Below, piece by piece: positions 12,680 to 25,384 of a stretch of DNA of 64,000 nucleotides (within the stretch, counting starts at the first letter, position 1; each line of letters begins with the position of its first letter). The position numbers and the translations under genes were made by a program. Under the pieces are notes generated by a model. That model had not been told where the DNA came from and searched no databases. It was given only the letters and a program-made list of their open reading frames with translations. Origin of the DNA: Sipunculus nudus (lineage: Eukaryota; Annelida; Sipuncula; Golfingiida; Sipunculidae); assembly GCA_026874595.1 (NCBI GenBank), contig CM049306.1:46070019-46134018 (forward strand), given 5' to 3'.

Positions 12680-14014
12680 TGTATCCGCCAAAACAGAGTT
12701 TTGCCGATACTATGTTTTCAGCTGCACGCCGCCGCCGCGGCGTAGGTGTCTGGAGAACTACTCCGTAACCGCTGGGCGGAATTTTACAAAACCCGGGATT
12801 ATGTTCAGGTCACATGTGAACTGCTGTGCCCCAATTTTGTTTTGACCTCTGACCTTTCCTCTGCGCTCTGCGTCCGTTTGTGCGTCTGTTTCCACACATA
12901 AACCCACATATCTCGGGAACTGTTTGACGGATCAGGAAAATTTTTTTGCACAAATGTAGCCCTTGGAGAGCTTTATAACATACACAAAAAATGGTGGCGC
13001 CACCTGCAACCATGTTTGCACAGTGTCCATCTGTTCGTCTGCCTTGGGTTAAAATCACTCACATCTATGCAGTGATTTGACTAATTCACCTGAAATTTGG
13101 CATGCGTATACATCCTGGATAGCTTATCTGATTTTATGACAGGTGGCGCCACCTACATTCACGTTTAAGCTGCAGACATCCAAGCTCATATCTCAGGAAC
13201 CGTTTGACTGATTGGGCCAAAATTTTGCATGTGTATAGATCTCACATAGCTCTTTATCATACGCAAAAATGGTGGCGCCACCTGCAGCCATTTTTTGCAC
13301 AGCGTCCATCTGTTCATCTGCCTTGGGATAAAATCACTCATATCTCGTCAGTGGTTTGACATATCCCCCTGAAATTTTGCATGTGTATAGATCTCATTTA
13401 TCTTTTAATCATACACAAAATTGGTGGTGCCACCTGCCACCATTTTTTGCACAGCGTCCGTCTGTTTGTCTGCCGTGGGCTAAAATCACTCATATCTCAG
13501 TAGTGGTTTGACTTATCCACCTGAAATTTTGCATGTGTATACATCTTGGATAGCTTTCTGGATTTTTTGGCAGGTGGTGCCACCTACATTTATGTGTATG
13601 CTGCAGACATTCAGGCTTATATCTCAGGACTGGTTTGACTTATTCCCCTGAAATTTTGCATGTGTATAGATCTCATTAATCTTTTAATCATACACAAAAT
13701 TGGTGGCGCCACCTGCCACCATTTTTGCACAGCGTCCGTCTGTTTATCTGCCTTGGGACAAAAACACTCGTATCTCTGCATTGGTTGTACTTCTCCACCT
13801 GAAATTTTGCATGTGTATACATCCTGGACAGCTTTCTTGATTTTATGACAGGTGGCGCCACCTACATACACATTTCAGCTGCATACATCCAGGCTATTAT
13901 GCAACACACCTCACTCTATTTCCCCTTGCCACTCAATCTATGCCTCACTTCACCTTTCCCACTCTGATTTTGGCAGATACACGTAGTCGCTTGTTGACTA
14001 CCCATATTCTAGTT
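12680..14014 (+). mobile_element. Family B element, second copy
   Basis: Starts GTATCCGCCAAAAC and ends GTAGTCGCTTGTTGACTAC (hairpin with 6-bp arms) then CCATATTCTAGTT at 14014. Boxes lie at about 12993, 13142, 13271, 13423, 13573, 13702 and 13851, with steps of 149, 129, 152, 150, 129 and 149 bp. The array is thus mainly a two-subunit repeat of about 280 bp with one break in the alternation. The GC-rich stretch at 12725-12745 (GCCGCCGCCGCGG) is the most GC-rich part of the local sequence. Non-coding. Confidence 0.85.
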
Positions 14015-14207
14015 TTTGTGTTGTGTGCACCCATGCCAGAATTGCAGCAGTGATGTTTGTTTAATTGTTTCTTGTTCTAAGTGTTTAGTACTTGCATTGT
14101 TCATATACATGTTACACATGTTCCTGAAAAGTAATGGTCCAGCATTGAAGCATTATACCTGGTGTAATCTCATTGCACAGGTTCGCATTAGGCCTTTAGG
14201 CCTTGTT
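14015..14207 (+). mobile_element. Family D 3' terminal fragment fused to B
   Basis: Begins TTGTGTTGTGTGCACCCATG as in the D copies, contains CAGCAGTGATGTTTGT, and ends CACAGGTTCG, ATTAGGCCTTTAGGCCT and TGTT. It starts one or two bases after the B terminus, so the locus has one B 5' end and two successive 3' ends. It may be a D remnant that B inserted into, or a composite. Confidence 0.75.
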
Positions 14208-16230
14208 TTATGGTTCAAATAAATTGTCTGAACATTTAGGTAATCCCTGTTTTATGATATGATCCAGCCTAGACAATATTGACAGGAGATGTTACATTAA
14301 ACTGAAAAATATATATTTATTTATCAACAATTTTTATTAATATGGCTTTAAACATTACTAGAAATAGTTATTAATCTCTTGAAAAAAAATATTTTACAGT
14401 GTCATTGAAGGAAATTAATTGCTATGAGAGTTGCAAGATGTTTGTTAATACATCAACATTTTCATGATCATGGAAAAATACATTACCAGCATTTGAAATC
14501 CCTGTCATGAAAAATATTTTACAATGTTAATAAAGGAGAATAATTGCTATGTGTTAAGTACCCACACATGTGCTATTGGGTATTAGGTCTTTGTCATTAA
14601 TATATGGGATTTATATCGGATCCCTCACGTGTTTTAGTAATGCCTACTCACTGTCTCAAGTTCCTACCATCTGTACCAGGCGGAAGTAGACTGGTGAATA
14701 TAGGTAGTGTTTACCACTGGGCTTTTACCACGAAATTGGCTTTACGCCTGCTGGGCTTTATAATTTCTTAGCATAATGACTAATTGACTACATAGTGGCT
14801 TCCTACGCATGTTTTTCTTTTATATTAACATTACAAAATTGTCATCTTTATTGTGAACAGAAGCCCAGGTACGGGTAGTGAGGTGGTAGCTGCAGTGCTT
14901 TTATCAACACCTGCATCATACATATTTTATCAAAGACCACAGATGCAGAGTGTTAACGTCACTTAAATGGCCGTCTGATCCGTCTGGTTTTATCTACTTT
15001 TTAATGAAACGTAGGAAGATCATATATGTGTACCATGAAAAAGACTGTGATGGTATTTTCATCATCTACCCCTTGTGTCGTTATTGCTTTCCGTCTTCAT
15101 CATCGAAGCAATTAAACATTTGATATCTGCCGATCAATCTGTGCTGGCTCTGATTAGTAGAATCCCCTGAGGAACCAATTACGTTTCATGCCGGGAAACC
15201 AACGCTGCTTTTGAGGCTGATTATGAAGATTTCACATACTTCATGCTCATAATTAGATTATAATTTCCAGGAAACAGAAGCACAGAAAACCAAGTTGTGA
15301 AGAATATTACTTACACCATTCAGCTAGTCATGCTTATGAGGTAATGATAATGACTTTCATAAGAGGGTCCTAGAAAAGCTATTAAAAGGGATTATTCCTC
15401 CCACTAAAGATCCCTGCCAGATCTTAAGTCATGTTATCAACAATTTTATTTTAAATCCCTGACCTTGCGGAAACCATGTTGAAGTATTATCTTGTTGGGA
15501 AATGATTAACTCTGTAAAAGATTAAAGAGAACATTAATTAATTTTCTTAATGGTGTCATTAAGGCCACATTGATAATTACTGCATTCTGCAAGCACATTA
15601 TATTGAGTGACATTCTGCTAACTTTTGCAGTGGATGTGGATATGGCCAGTATACCCTTCCCATTATAAAGTGCAATATATAGCTGGATCCAGATTATATA
15701 TTGCAGCGGATGTGGATATTCCCAGTTGATATATCACATTATTACAATCTTGGCCAAAGAATATGCTGATCACACATATATCAAGGTCACTATTCCTATT
15801 AATACACTGACCATGACTTAATTGAAACTCCAAAAACCTTGGTCACCATTCTGAATTAATCTGAGTGATAACTTTTTTGATACATGTAACATGGTTTTTT
15901 TTCAACATTAATGGACAATTTTTGTAAGTTATTTGTCCATAAGTTACATAAACATTACTATAGCGTGAGATGAATTGCAGTGAAACAAAAAACATTCTAT
16001 GTGAAACTAAAAAAAAAATTTCCTCAACACTTGTATTCAGATATGCCTAATAATAATTATAATGAAATTGAAAACACCAATATATGGTATGATACTCAAC
16101 TAAAACAGGAAACAGCTAGATCTCAACATCATGAGCTGCTAGGCAGATTGTTACATTGTACCTGAGAATTTTAGTGCTTAAATCCTTTGTTTACTGCAGA
16201 AATGAAGTAACTTGGGTTTTCAGAAACATG
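14208..16230. other. Unannotated interval, no supported gene
   Basis: AT-rich unique-looking DNA. A direct repeat of about 24 bp (GCAGYGGATGTGGATAT) occurs near 15628 and 15702, with self-complementary AATATAT-type DNA between the two. ORFs are short and lack motifs. Confidence 0.4.
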
Positions 16231-17725
16231 TTTTAAGCTCACCTTGGTGAAGCATTTGTCTGTCAGATGATATCCATCTGTTAACAGCTTTTCTCATCAA
16301 TGGATGAGCAGATTCTCAAAAAGAATGCTGAGTGCACAGCAAAATTAAATAAGTGGTGCCACCTATATTTTTAAATATTTATGTTCATATTTGTTTTGAT
16401 GACCCTTTGAAAAATTTACCTTTTTGAACATTTAAGCTTTTTATGTGATTATATGGTCTCAAGAAAAATAATGTGAAAAAATATGCTTCAGCAACACATA
16501 TATCCTTGTCACCATACATCATTTTAAGAAAATTGGCCCAGCCAGTTTTTTCCAGAACTGTTGCCAACAAATTGGCCAGATGGACTGATTCGGTACTTTT
16601 TAGCCCTCAGCCCATAGGCTGATGGGCTATTGTCGTCACCCAAGCTGTCCGTCCGTCCGTCCGTCCGTCCGGCGTCCGTTAACTTTTACCTTGTGAGCAG
16701 GATATCTTGAAAAGGATTCACCGTCAGAATTTTATTTCCTCGGTAAAGATGAATATCGACAAAATCTCGGTCAAGTTCGAAGATGGGTGACCTTGACCTA
16801 TTTTTCTACATTTTAGAGCTGATTATAGAAAAATACTTAGATGCTTATTACTCAGGAACCATTCGGTGGATTTTCACAAAACTAACTATGATAATTGGGA
16901 CTGATAGTCTGTACCTGCTATACAAGTTTGGTGGCGCCACCTACAATTTCTGATTTTTAATGAATTTTTATTGGATTTTTCAATTTTGGGCTTGTGAGCG
17001 GGATATCTCGAAAAGGATTCACCGTAAGAATTTTATTTTTTCGGTGAAGATGTATATTGACAAAATCTCGGTCAATTTCGAAGATGGGTGACCTTGACCT
17101 ATTTTTCTACGTTTTAGAGCTGATTATAGAAAAAACATGTAGAAGCTTATTTCTCAGGAACCATTGGATGGATTTTCACAATACTTACTATGCTCGTAGG
17201 GACTGATGTTCTGTAACTGCTGCACAAGTTTGGGGGCGCCACCTGCAATTTCTGATTTTTTATTGAATTTTTCTTGGATTTTTCAACTTTGGCCTTGTGA
17301 GCGGGATATCTCTAAAAGGATTCACAATAGGAATTTTATTTCTTTGGTGAAGATGTATATCGACAAAAATCTCATTCATGTTCGAAGACGGGTGACCTTG
17401 ACCTACTTTTCAAGGTCACAGAGCTTATAATAGAATAAAACTTAGAAGCTTATTTTTCAGGAAGCATTTGGTGGATTGTTATGAATCATGGTACATACCT
17501 CTCCATTTTAAATTTATAACTGAGGCATGTACAGATATACATGTATCCATGTGAGAACAGATATTTAGTACTTGTTACTGTTACCACCTCTAAACACTGT
17601 TCTTTTGGCTGAGGGCTTTTGTCAGCTTTTGCTGATATTCTAGTTTTTTTTAATTAAGACACAATAGGTCATAGTGTCACATAGGTGCTCATCAGCCAAG
17701 TGCCTTGACCCATGGGTCACTTGTT
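16231..17725 (+). mobile_element. Family F element interrupted by C
   Basis: The 5' part (16231-16596) opens TTTTAAGCTCACCTTGGTGA, a small hairpin, followed by CTGTCTGTCAG and a degenerate GTGGTGCCACCTA box near 16353. After the C insertion, the 3' part (17646-17725) ends CCTTGACCCATGGGTCACTTGTT-like, using the same terminal palindrome as family A. Only one copy is in the window, so the F body and boundaries are less certain than for other families. Confidence 0.55.
16597..17645 (+). mobile_element. Family C element nested in F
   Basis: The 5' arm AGCCCTCAGCC (16602-16612) folds with GGCTGATGGGCT and is matched exactly, inverted, by GGCTGAGGGCT at 17607-17617. The terminal hairpin TCAGC-TTTT-GCTGA (17622-17635) is followed by TATTCTAGTT. 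(CCGT)n lies at about 16650-16672. Three ~303 bp monomers begin near TTGTGAGCGGGATATCT (about 16693, 16990, 17295), with boxes at about 16931 and 17233. Non-coding. Confidence 0.85.
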
Positions 17726-18087
17726 GAAAGACAAAATGCTGTGTTTCTAGATGACTAAGTGTTAACGTGTAAGTCATATGTATCTAGGTGCTGGTAGTTT
17801 TGGAAACCATATGATATTAAAAGCTTACTGGCTTGCAGTTATTCATGACACAAACTGTAACTACTTGGCTGATATTAGAATCCCCCGAGCTTTCTTTTTT
17901 TGGACATGTGTTGTTGCCCTCTCGTGGTGGGCTTTTGTAAGTATTGATAATTGTTGCCACTTCCACCTGTCTTGGACTTGTGATAAATTATCACTGGTTT
18001 ATTATTACTAAATGTTTTCTATGCTAATTCTTTAGTTGAGCTGAAGACCCCTTGAGTCACTTGTTAGAAAATATTAATTGTATATGC
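17726..18087. other. Spacer with a decayed family A-type 3' end
   Basis: Mostly unique. At about 18033-18066 the sequence AGTTGAGCTGAAGACCCCTT, followed by GAGTCACTTGTT, resembles a decayed A/F 3' terminus (arm, broken palindrome, CTTGTT). The corresponding 5' part was not found. Confidence 0.4.
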
Positions 18088-20577
18088 TTTTTAGCTCAGC
18101 TGACTGTAAATCATCCCTGCTATAGTGATCACCCTTTGTCCAGCTTCTGTCCAAATGTCCGGCTGTCCAGCCATTAACAGGGCACAATTCCTAACTGTTA
18201 GAGATAGAAACTGCTAACTGTACATCCTGGGAGGTCCAAGGCAAATCTCCTTGGGAAAACTAAAATAAGGTCAGACAGGGCACACATTGCATCCATTAGG
18301 TCTAGAATCCTCTTACCTGACATTTAGGGAGGTCCTAGGCAATTGTCCTTGGAATTTTAAAACTAGGTCACTGTGACCTATATTTTGTGACCTATAGTGA
18401 AAAGATGTCATATAAGCACCCTGAATGTCAGATGGGGACAAATCGTATAGATCTGTTAGGCCTAGAATCTTCTAACACAATATCCTGGGAGTTTCTATGG
18501 CAAATCTCCTTTGAAACCTGAAATTAGATCATGATGACCTTGTTATGTCACCTACGGGCCAAAAACATGATTTTGAGCACACAGACAGTCAGATGAGACA
18601 CAAATTGTATCCTTCAGGCTTAGAATCCTCCAACGTGACATTTAGGGAGGTCCCAAGCAAATGTCCTTGGAAACCTGAAATTAGGTCACTTTGATCTATA
18701 TTCTGTAAGAACCCAGAGAGTCAGATGGAACAAATTGTATCCATTAGGCCTAGAATCCTCCAACGTGACATTAAGGGAAGTCCTAGGCAAAGGTCCTTGG
18801 AAACCTGAAATTAGGTCACTGTGACCTATATTCTGTGACCTACAGGAAAAAGATGTCATAAGAACACCCTGAATGTCAAATGGCAACAAATCGTATCTGT
18901 TATGCCTAGAATCTTCGAACACTATCCTTGGAGGTTCTTGGAAAATATCTTTGGAAACCTGAAATAAGGTCATGGTGACCTATATTTTGTGACCTATGGG
19001 CCAAAAACGTGATTTTGAGCACCCTGAATGTCAGATGAGCACAAATCATATCTGTTAGGCCTAGAAACTTCTATCGCAACATCCTAGGAGGTTCTTGGCA
19101 ATTCTCCTTGGAAACTTGATATTAGGTCATCATGACCTACATTTTGTGAACTACAGGCTGAAAACAGGATTTTAAGCACCCAGAAATTCAGGCAGGGCAC
19201 ACATTGTATTTGTAAGGCCTAGAATCTTCTTATGTAACATTCTGAGATGTCCTTGGCAAATGTCCGTGGAAAACTGAAATTAGGTCACCATGTCCTATAT
19301 TTTGCAACCTATAGGAAAAGAAGTCCTATAAGCACACAGACAGTCAGACAGGGCACATATTGTATCAGCTAGGCCTAGAATCTTCTGATGTAACATTCTG
19401 AGACATCCTTGGCAAATGTCCTTGGAAAACTGAGATGAGGTCACTATGACCTATATTTTGATACCTATAGGAAAAGATGTTATATAAGCACCCAGACATT
19501 CAGACTGGGCACAAATTGTATCCAGTAGGCCTAGAATCGTTTAAAATAAAATTCAGGGAGGTCCTCGGCAAATGTCCTTGGAAACTTGAAATTAGGTCAT
19601 GGTGACCTATGTTCTGTGACCTATGGGGTGAAAAATGGTTTTGAGCACCCAGACAGATAGACGAGGCACACATTGTATCCTTTAGGACTAGAATCTTGTA
19701 AAGCAACATCCAGGGAGGTTATATAGGCTAATCTCTTAAAAATGCAGTAACTATGTCATGGTGCACAGGCTATATTTTTTTGTGCTCTGAGCCAAAAAAT
19801 ATGAATTTGATCATCCAGACAGACAAGGTACAAATTGTATCTTTTTTCCTTTGAATGTTATATTGAAAAGTCTAGGGAGGTCTTTGGCAAGTCTTCTTTG
19901 AATCCTAAAATTAGGTAACTTAATTTTTATAATACATGTCAAATACAATCAGATAGGGCACAAACTGTATCCTTAAGCCATAAAATCTTCCAACACAACA
20001 TCCAGGGAGATCTTGGCAAATCCCACTGGAAACCTGCATGTGACAGGCCAAAAACATGATTTGAGTACCTTTAACATCTAATGAGTACAAATTATATGCA
20101 TTAGAGCTAGGTCCTGGGCATATCTCCTTTGAAATTTAAAATTAAGTCATGGTGACCTATATTCTGCAAGCTACTCACCAGAAGCATGATTTTGAGCAGT
20201 CAGACAGAGAATAAATAGTATCCATTAGCCCTAGACTCTTCTAACATGACATTCAGGGAAGTCCTTGGCAATTTTCCTTGGAAGCCTGAAATGGGATCAT
20301 GGTGTATATTCTCGGAGCTATGGTCCAGAAACATGATTTTGATCACCCAGCCAGACAGGGTACAAATTGTATCCATTTTTCCTTGGAACCCTCTATTGTG
20401 AAAACCAGGGGGTCCTGGGCAGGTCTCCTCTTAATCTTGAAATTTTTATTTTCTGTCCATTTTTCAACATAGTAACATTAGCCATAGGCTATTCTAACAG
20501 ACAATATATAACATTAATATAAGAAATGAGCATCCTGTCAAATTTAGCTGAGCATCATGGCCCATGGGCCAGTTGTT
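18088..20577 (+). mobile_element. Family A2 element (A variant with ~157 bp monomers)
   Basis: Starts TTTTAGCTCAGCTGACTG and ends TTTAGCTGAGCATCA, the palindrome TGGCCCATGGGCCA (20558-20571) and GTTGTT. The body is a long array of roughly 157-bp monomers: CACAAATTGTATC, then AGGCCTAGAATC, CCTTGGAAACCTGAAATTAG, GTCACTGTGACCTAT and AAGCACCCAGACAGTCAGA. Monomer starts near 18729, 18884, 19040, 19198, 19353, 19509 and 19667 give the period. Later units decay. Unlike family A there is no GGTGGCGCCACC box. The near-palindrome AGGTCACTGTGACCT recurs instead. Non-coding. Confidence 0.8.
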
Positions 20578-21845
20578 TATATTTTAATTTCTAAATATTC
20601 GGGTAAATTTGTTTAAGAGGTACATTGAAAGAGAAGAAATCTGTCACCAGCAAATTTTAATGTTTAAGTGACAGGTTCATTGAATTGCATTACTTTATGA
20701 AATGCTAGGAACTTGGCTTTGGCTAAGATAAATTATCAAATGCATGACATAAATGGAATAATCAGGAACATTCCAAAAATAGGTTTAATACTGCAGGAAA
20801 AAAATGGGCCAGTTTTGTGGAATTTGTGGGAGCTGTAATGATGGTGTAGCCAAAGTGATCAGCGAATCACGTTTATTTCTCCTGCCATATGGCATGGCCA
20901 TCTGTTTGAAAAGCCAATATTAGGGAGAGAGGTTTTCATAAGAAAGTTATGGTCTTCAGAATTCAAAGACATCTTCAACAGGAGCATCATGGATTTCATT
21001 TTAATAACAAGTTGCTAGGATGTAAGCACCCTACCAGCTCCACTAAAATCTGTAATTTCAGTTAGGTATGGGCCATTCGCTGTAATGTATTGTTTCACTG
21101 CTTTCATACACCACTAATAAAGCATTCTGGAAAAAGAGATGTTGTCGTAATTAGGCAGGAAACTGCCACCCAGGGATCTCCTAGCTGTTTCATTATATCC
21201 TGTCGCTCAAGTTTTACAAATGTAATGTGGGTGTGCTTTGAAAGTTTATCACATAATATTGATTCTGTTAGGGCAAAATTTAAAATTTGCACAACACAAA
21301 ACTCTGCTATTGATTGACCTGCCGTATCACAGCTTTTCATGTCTCAAATGCCAAAGTTGTAAACCTTTTCCTGGTTTGATTGCAAAGTGCTTCAGTGCAC
21401 CAGTGTGCTTCCTGAGAAATCAGGTGGGAAACTTGTCTGCAGTGATTTATGAGGCTGTAGCCACAGACGAGTGTACTGATTGATACATCACGATACTAAG
21501 CAAGGTATTATATTAGTATCAACAGATGTCCCTTTATCAGTACGTTGGCAATATTGGATCATATGATGGAAAGTGAAGTACAACATTTATCCATTAAGAT
21601 AAGTAGTCAGAGACCACCTGTGTACCTTCGCCAGTGTCCTCATCAACTTTGTATATGTTGCACAGAAAAGTATATCTTTGTTCACCACTTCCATATTTGG
21701 ATCACAGCTAAGTGTCCCCTAATACCAGTGAATAGTTGTCCCTTGGCTGAAACTAACAAATTAAGTGCCCTTAAATTTACTACAGTGGTAGCAAATACAT
21801 CTAAAAAAATTTAAGGTGGTCCAGAATTTCTTCAAAATTCCAAAT
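20578..21845. other. Unannotated interval, no supported gene
   Basis: Unique-looking DNA. Overlapping short ORFs on both strands near 21090-21480 have no recognisable motif and no splice context that I can defend. Confidence 0.4.
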
Positions 21846-24302
21846 TTTTATAACAACCTGTGAGCTTATGTGATTGTGTGGCGTCATCCGGCGTCTGTCG
21901 CCCCTTGTCCGTCATCTGTACGTTGACCCATACTATCTTAAAAACGGCAAGAATTAACATCACAAAATACTATGGAAACATTTTTCAACTGACACCACTA
22001 AGGCTAATTGTTTAATATTTTGGCTGAATTATAAAAATTGAATTGAGTCATTTTACCATGTATGTTAGCTATGTGAAGCAGATACATCTCACCTGGCACC
22101 AGTTTATTAGCATCCGTTACATCATGACTCTAGACTTTTAGATTTCAGGTTATCTATGGTTAATTTTGACAAGAATGTTTTTTAAAAGCTTTTAAAAAAT
22201 GTAGATTTAGGATTTTATATATTCCTCATTCCAGGCAATGTTTACAATTACAGATATACAGCTCTTTGTGGGTATATAAAGACAGCTGTACATGGATTAT
22301 AAATAATTAGTTTCCATACTCAACTTAATTCAAGAATTTACCATCAGTAAGATGTATCTGTATTATAATTTTTGCATTCAGTATGCATCTGTAGTAATTT
22401 TTAGCCAAAATGTTAGCTAATGGGATGGTGTGGGGGCGTCCAGCATCTGTCATCTGTGCAAAACCCCTACCATCTCAAAAATGACTGCAGCTAGCATCCT
22501 GAAATTAAATGCAAAAAATTAGTCATCTAAAAAGGGAAAAAGCTTAAAAACCTTTAAAATATCTTCTTCTCTGAAGCTGTTTAGCCAAATTGTCCAATAT
22601 TTCACAGAAATGATCCCTGGTACAGTCTCTCTCAAGTTAGTTTGAATGGTTTAAGTTCAGTGATTTTTGGCCGAGTTACAGGAATTCGAACTTAGTCATC
22701 TGTTCAAAAGAGCATACTAAAATGACAATCTCAGACACTGCCGTGGGTATCATCACCAAATTTTATGCCAGTGTTGGTCACATGAGTCATATATGAAATT
22801 TAGGTATTGGTGGCGCCACCTGCATTGACCTTTTTTGTACTGGGGTCATTGGTCATCTGTATCATCTGTACACTAACCCAAAATTTCTCAGGAATAGCAG
22901 GAGCTACTATCTCGAAATTTTATGCAATAATCTGTCACATATCATATGTTCATATGTTGTGGAATTCAGCTTATTTTTTGTTATCTGCATTTACTTAGAT
23001 TTTATAGGGAAAAGGCTGAAAACCTTTCAGAGTCTTCTTGTAAACAGTCCAGCCAAATTGTTCAGCATTTTACAGAAATGATCCCACAGGCAAGCCTTCT
23101 CAGGTTTGTTCAAATGGTTTGCATTTGATGAATTTTTGCAGAGTTACATGAATTTGAACTTAGTCATTTGGCCAAGTAAGCATACTGACAAAGTAATCTC
23201 AGAAATGACAGAGCCTAGCATTACCAAGTATTGTGCAAATGTTGGTCACATGACTCTTATTTTAGATATATTGATAAAAAGATTTATGATTATTTCAGCT
23301 TGAAAAAAAAAGCATTTTAGTCAAAGTCTTTCAGTATGTGTAAACAGATTTAGCAACAGGCCAAGATTGTGTATGTATGTATAAATAGGTTGAAAAACTG
23401 CCGTTTCAGATTTTGCAACAGATCAAGAGTTCATTCAATGCAGCCAGATATAGGTCAAGAGTTCAATCAGTGCAGCCAAGCACAAGGCATGTGATCACCT
23501 CATGGGTGTCATGTGAATACCTCATGGGCACCATGTGAACACCTCATGGGTAGCATGTGATCACCTCACCAGTATCACGTGATCACCTCACGGGTGTCAT
23601 GCCCCTCAGGGCTGCATGTAGAGCCAATCTGTGAGTTTATGCAATGATGAGGCTACTAGTCAGATTATGCAACAGGTCAAGAGTCCACTCAGAGAAGCCA
23701 GGTACAGGTCAAGAGTTCACTCAGTGCAGTAGCCTGAGCCATCAATTTGTCACAGTTTCAGGGCAACTGCCTTTCTCACCTAAGCCCAGTCATCCCTGTG
23801 CATCAGACTCAAGGTAAGTTTGATGTATTGGCCTGATATTTTGACCAGTCTATGTGTCTTTGATGGCTTTCTTGTTCACAAGACAGGTGTTGCCACCTAC
23901 AATGACTTTTGCACAGTGTATGCGCCTGCTTATTTCTACAGAGGAATTTGATATGTCAGCCTGAAATAGGGCATTTTTATATATATCGAATGGCTTTATC
24001 ATATACAAGACTGGTGGTGCCACCTACAATAATTTTTGCATAGTCTATGTCCCTGTTTATTTTTCATGAGGGGTTTGATATATCAGTCTGAAATTGGGCA
24101 TATGTTTATATCTCTGATAGCTTGTGTTGTGTGCACCCATGCCAGAATTTCAGCAGTGATGTTTGTGTAATTGTTTCTTATTTAAAATATGTTTAGTACT
24201 TGCAGTGTTCATATACATGAAAAGTAATAGTCCAGCATTGAAGCATTATATCTGGTGTAAATCCCAATGCACAGGTTCGCATTAGGCCTGTAGGCCTTGT
24301 TT
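21846..24302 (+). mobile_element. Family D element, second long copy
   Basis: Starts near AACCTGTGAGCTTATG (21856) and ends CACAGGTTCG, ATTAGGCCTGTAGGCCT and TGTT at 24302. Like the copy at 4213 it has the shared internal block (about 22030-22397, TATATAAAG at 22272) followed by a second 5'-like end at about 22398. Relative to the first copy it lacks about 1 kb of the outer 5' unit region. A perfect box GGTGGCGCCACC sits at 22809-22820. Minisatellite units lie at about 23400-23740. Non-coding. Confidence 0.8.
23484..23740 (+). repeat. D-associated minisatellites
   Basis: Five or so ~24-bp units built on CATGTGATCACCTCATGGGT (23484-23605) are followed by GGTCAAGAGTTCACTCAGTG-type units. More 24-bp units are present than in the D copy at 4213, showing copy-number change between the two elements. 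Confidence 0.7.
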
Positions 24303-24620
24303 ATTGTTTCATGTGTGTTACCCTGACTGTCTAACATATTTTGTCAGTTTATTACATGTACTTTTTCATTAAAGTTGTTAATTAATAGACAAACCATCCA
24401 AATAACTAACCATTGACAGACAAATAACCAGCAACAAAGATAAAATGTGATACCAGTCCTGGTAGAGATGTATTAATAGTCTGTCAGCCCCATATAAGGT
24501 ATGTAAGATACCATCATTTGTCATAAATTAGTCAAATGGCATCAGGTTGACTGATTATAAGAAAAACATTATTTATAATATAGAGATAAATTTTATTAGG
24601 GAAATTTTGGTTATATTTCT
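24303..24620. other. Short spacer
   Basis: About 320 bp of AT-rich DNA with no recognisable feature, leading into retrotransposon remnants. Confidence 0.4.
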
Positions 24621-25300
24621 TTTAAAAATTTACCTAAGAAAATTGGTCCTGTCAAAATCAAGCCACTGTGCATTATTATAAATCAATCACTAACCACAGG
24701 TATCTTTCCTGATAAACAAAAAAAAAACAGCAAAAATAACCCTGATTCACAAAAAAAGAAAACATTCATTTGCCTGAGAATTATAGGCCAATATCAATTC
24801 TACCAAGCATTTAAAAAATATTTTTGAAAAAGTAATATACAACCAGTTAATTTATATGAATACCTTTACACACATAATTTACTATATAATAACCTATATG
24901 GATTCAGAAAAAAAAACCATTCAACTGAACGTGCAATTTTAGAAATAGTAGACAGAATATATACAGAAATTGACAGTGGAAACACATCCCTCTCTGTATA
25001 CCTTGGCTTATCAAAAGCATTTGACACATTAAATCATGACATAGTTATTCAGTTAATGACATAGTTTATATATTCAGAAACTAGAAACATATGGAATTAA
25101 AAGAAAAACATTACTTTGGCTAAATAATTATCTAACAAACAAGAGTGCAATATGTAATATGTTGATATTTAAGGACACAAGACTAGAAAATCCTTTATAA
25201 CCACTGGAGTTTCTCAGGGATCAATTTTAGGTCCCTTACTTTACCTAATATATAAACAACATACAAAATTGTATTAACACATATTCACATTTCTGGTATA
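24621..25300 (+). pseudogene. Decayed non-LTR retrotransposon reverse transcriptase
   Basis: Conceptual translation, with frame changes, shows hallmarks of a Jockey/CR1-type LINE reverse transcriptase in the correct order. These are SLTTGIFPD (about 24700), ENYRPIS-like with ILPS (about 24778), YGFRK then HSTERAILEIVDRIY (about 24897-24965), the motif A region VYLGLSKAFDTLNHD (about 24998-25040), YGIKRKTLLWLNNYLTNK (about 25090-25143) and TGVSQGSILGPLLYLIY (about 25203-25253). The motif A position normally D in LDLSKAFD reads G, there are stops and frameshifts, and no YADD box follows. It is therefore a dead fragment. Strand and domain are secure; clade is inference. Confidence 0.85.
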
Positions 25301-25384
25301 TTTTTATCACAAAATTTGTATAAAACTACCCTGTAAAAATTATATAATGTGCACTTTTGTACTCAACATACTTGTCACATATAG

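Noticed and set aside
16601-17645. Family C ends as a rho-independent-like terminator hairpin
   Set aside because: The hairpin followed by T-rich DNA is the conserved element terminus in eukaryotic repeat DNA, not a bacterial terminator.
18300-19700. AGGTCACTGTGACCT near-palindromes as hormone-receptor-type response elements
   Set aside because: They recur once per A2 monomer as part of the repeat. The resemblance is real, but nothing shows regulatory use.
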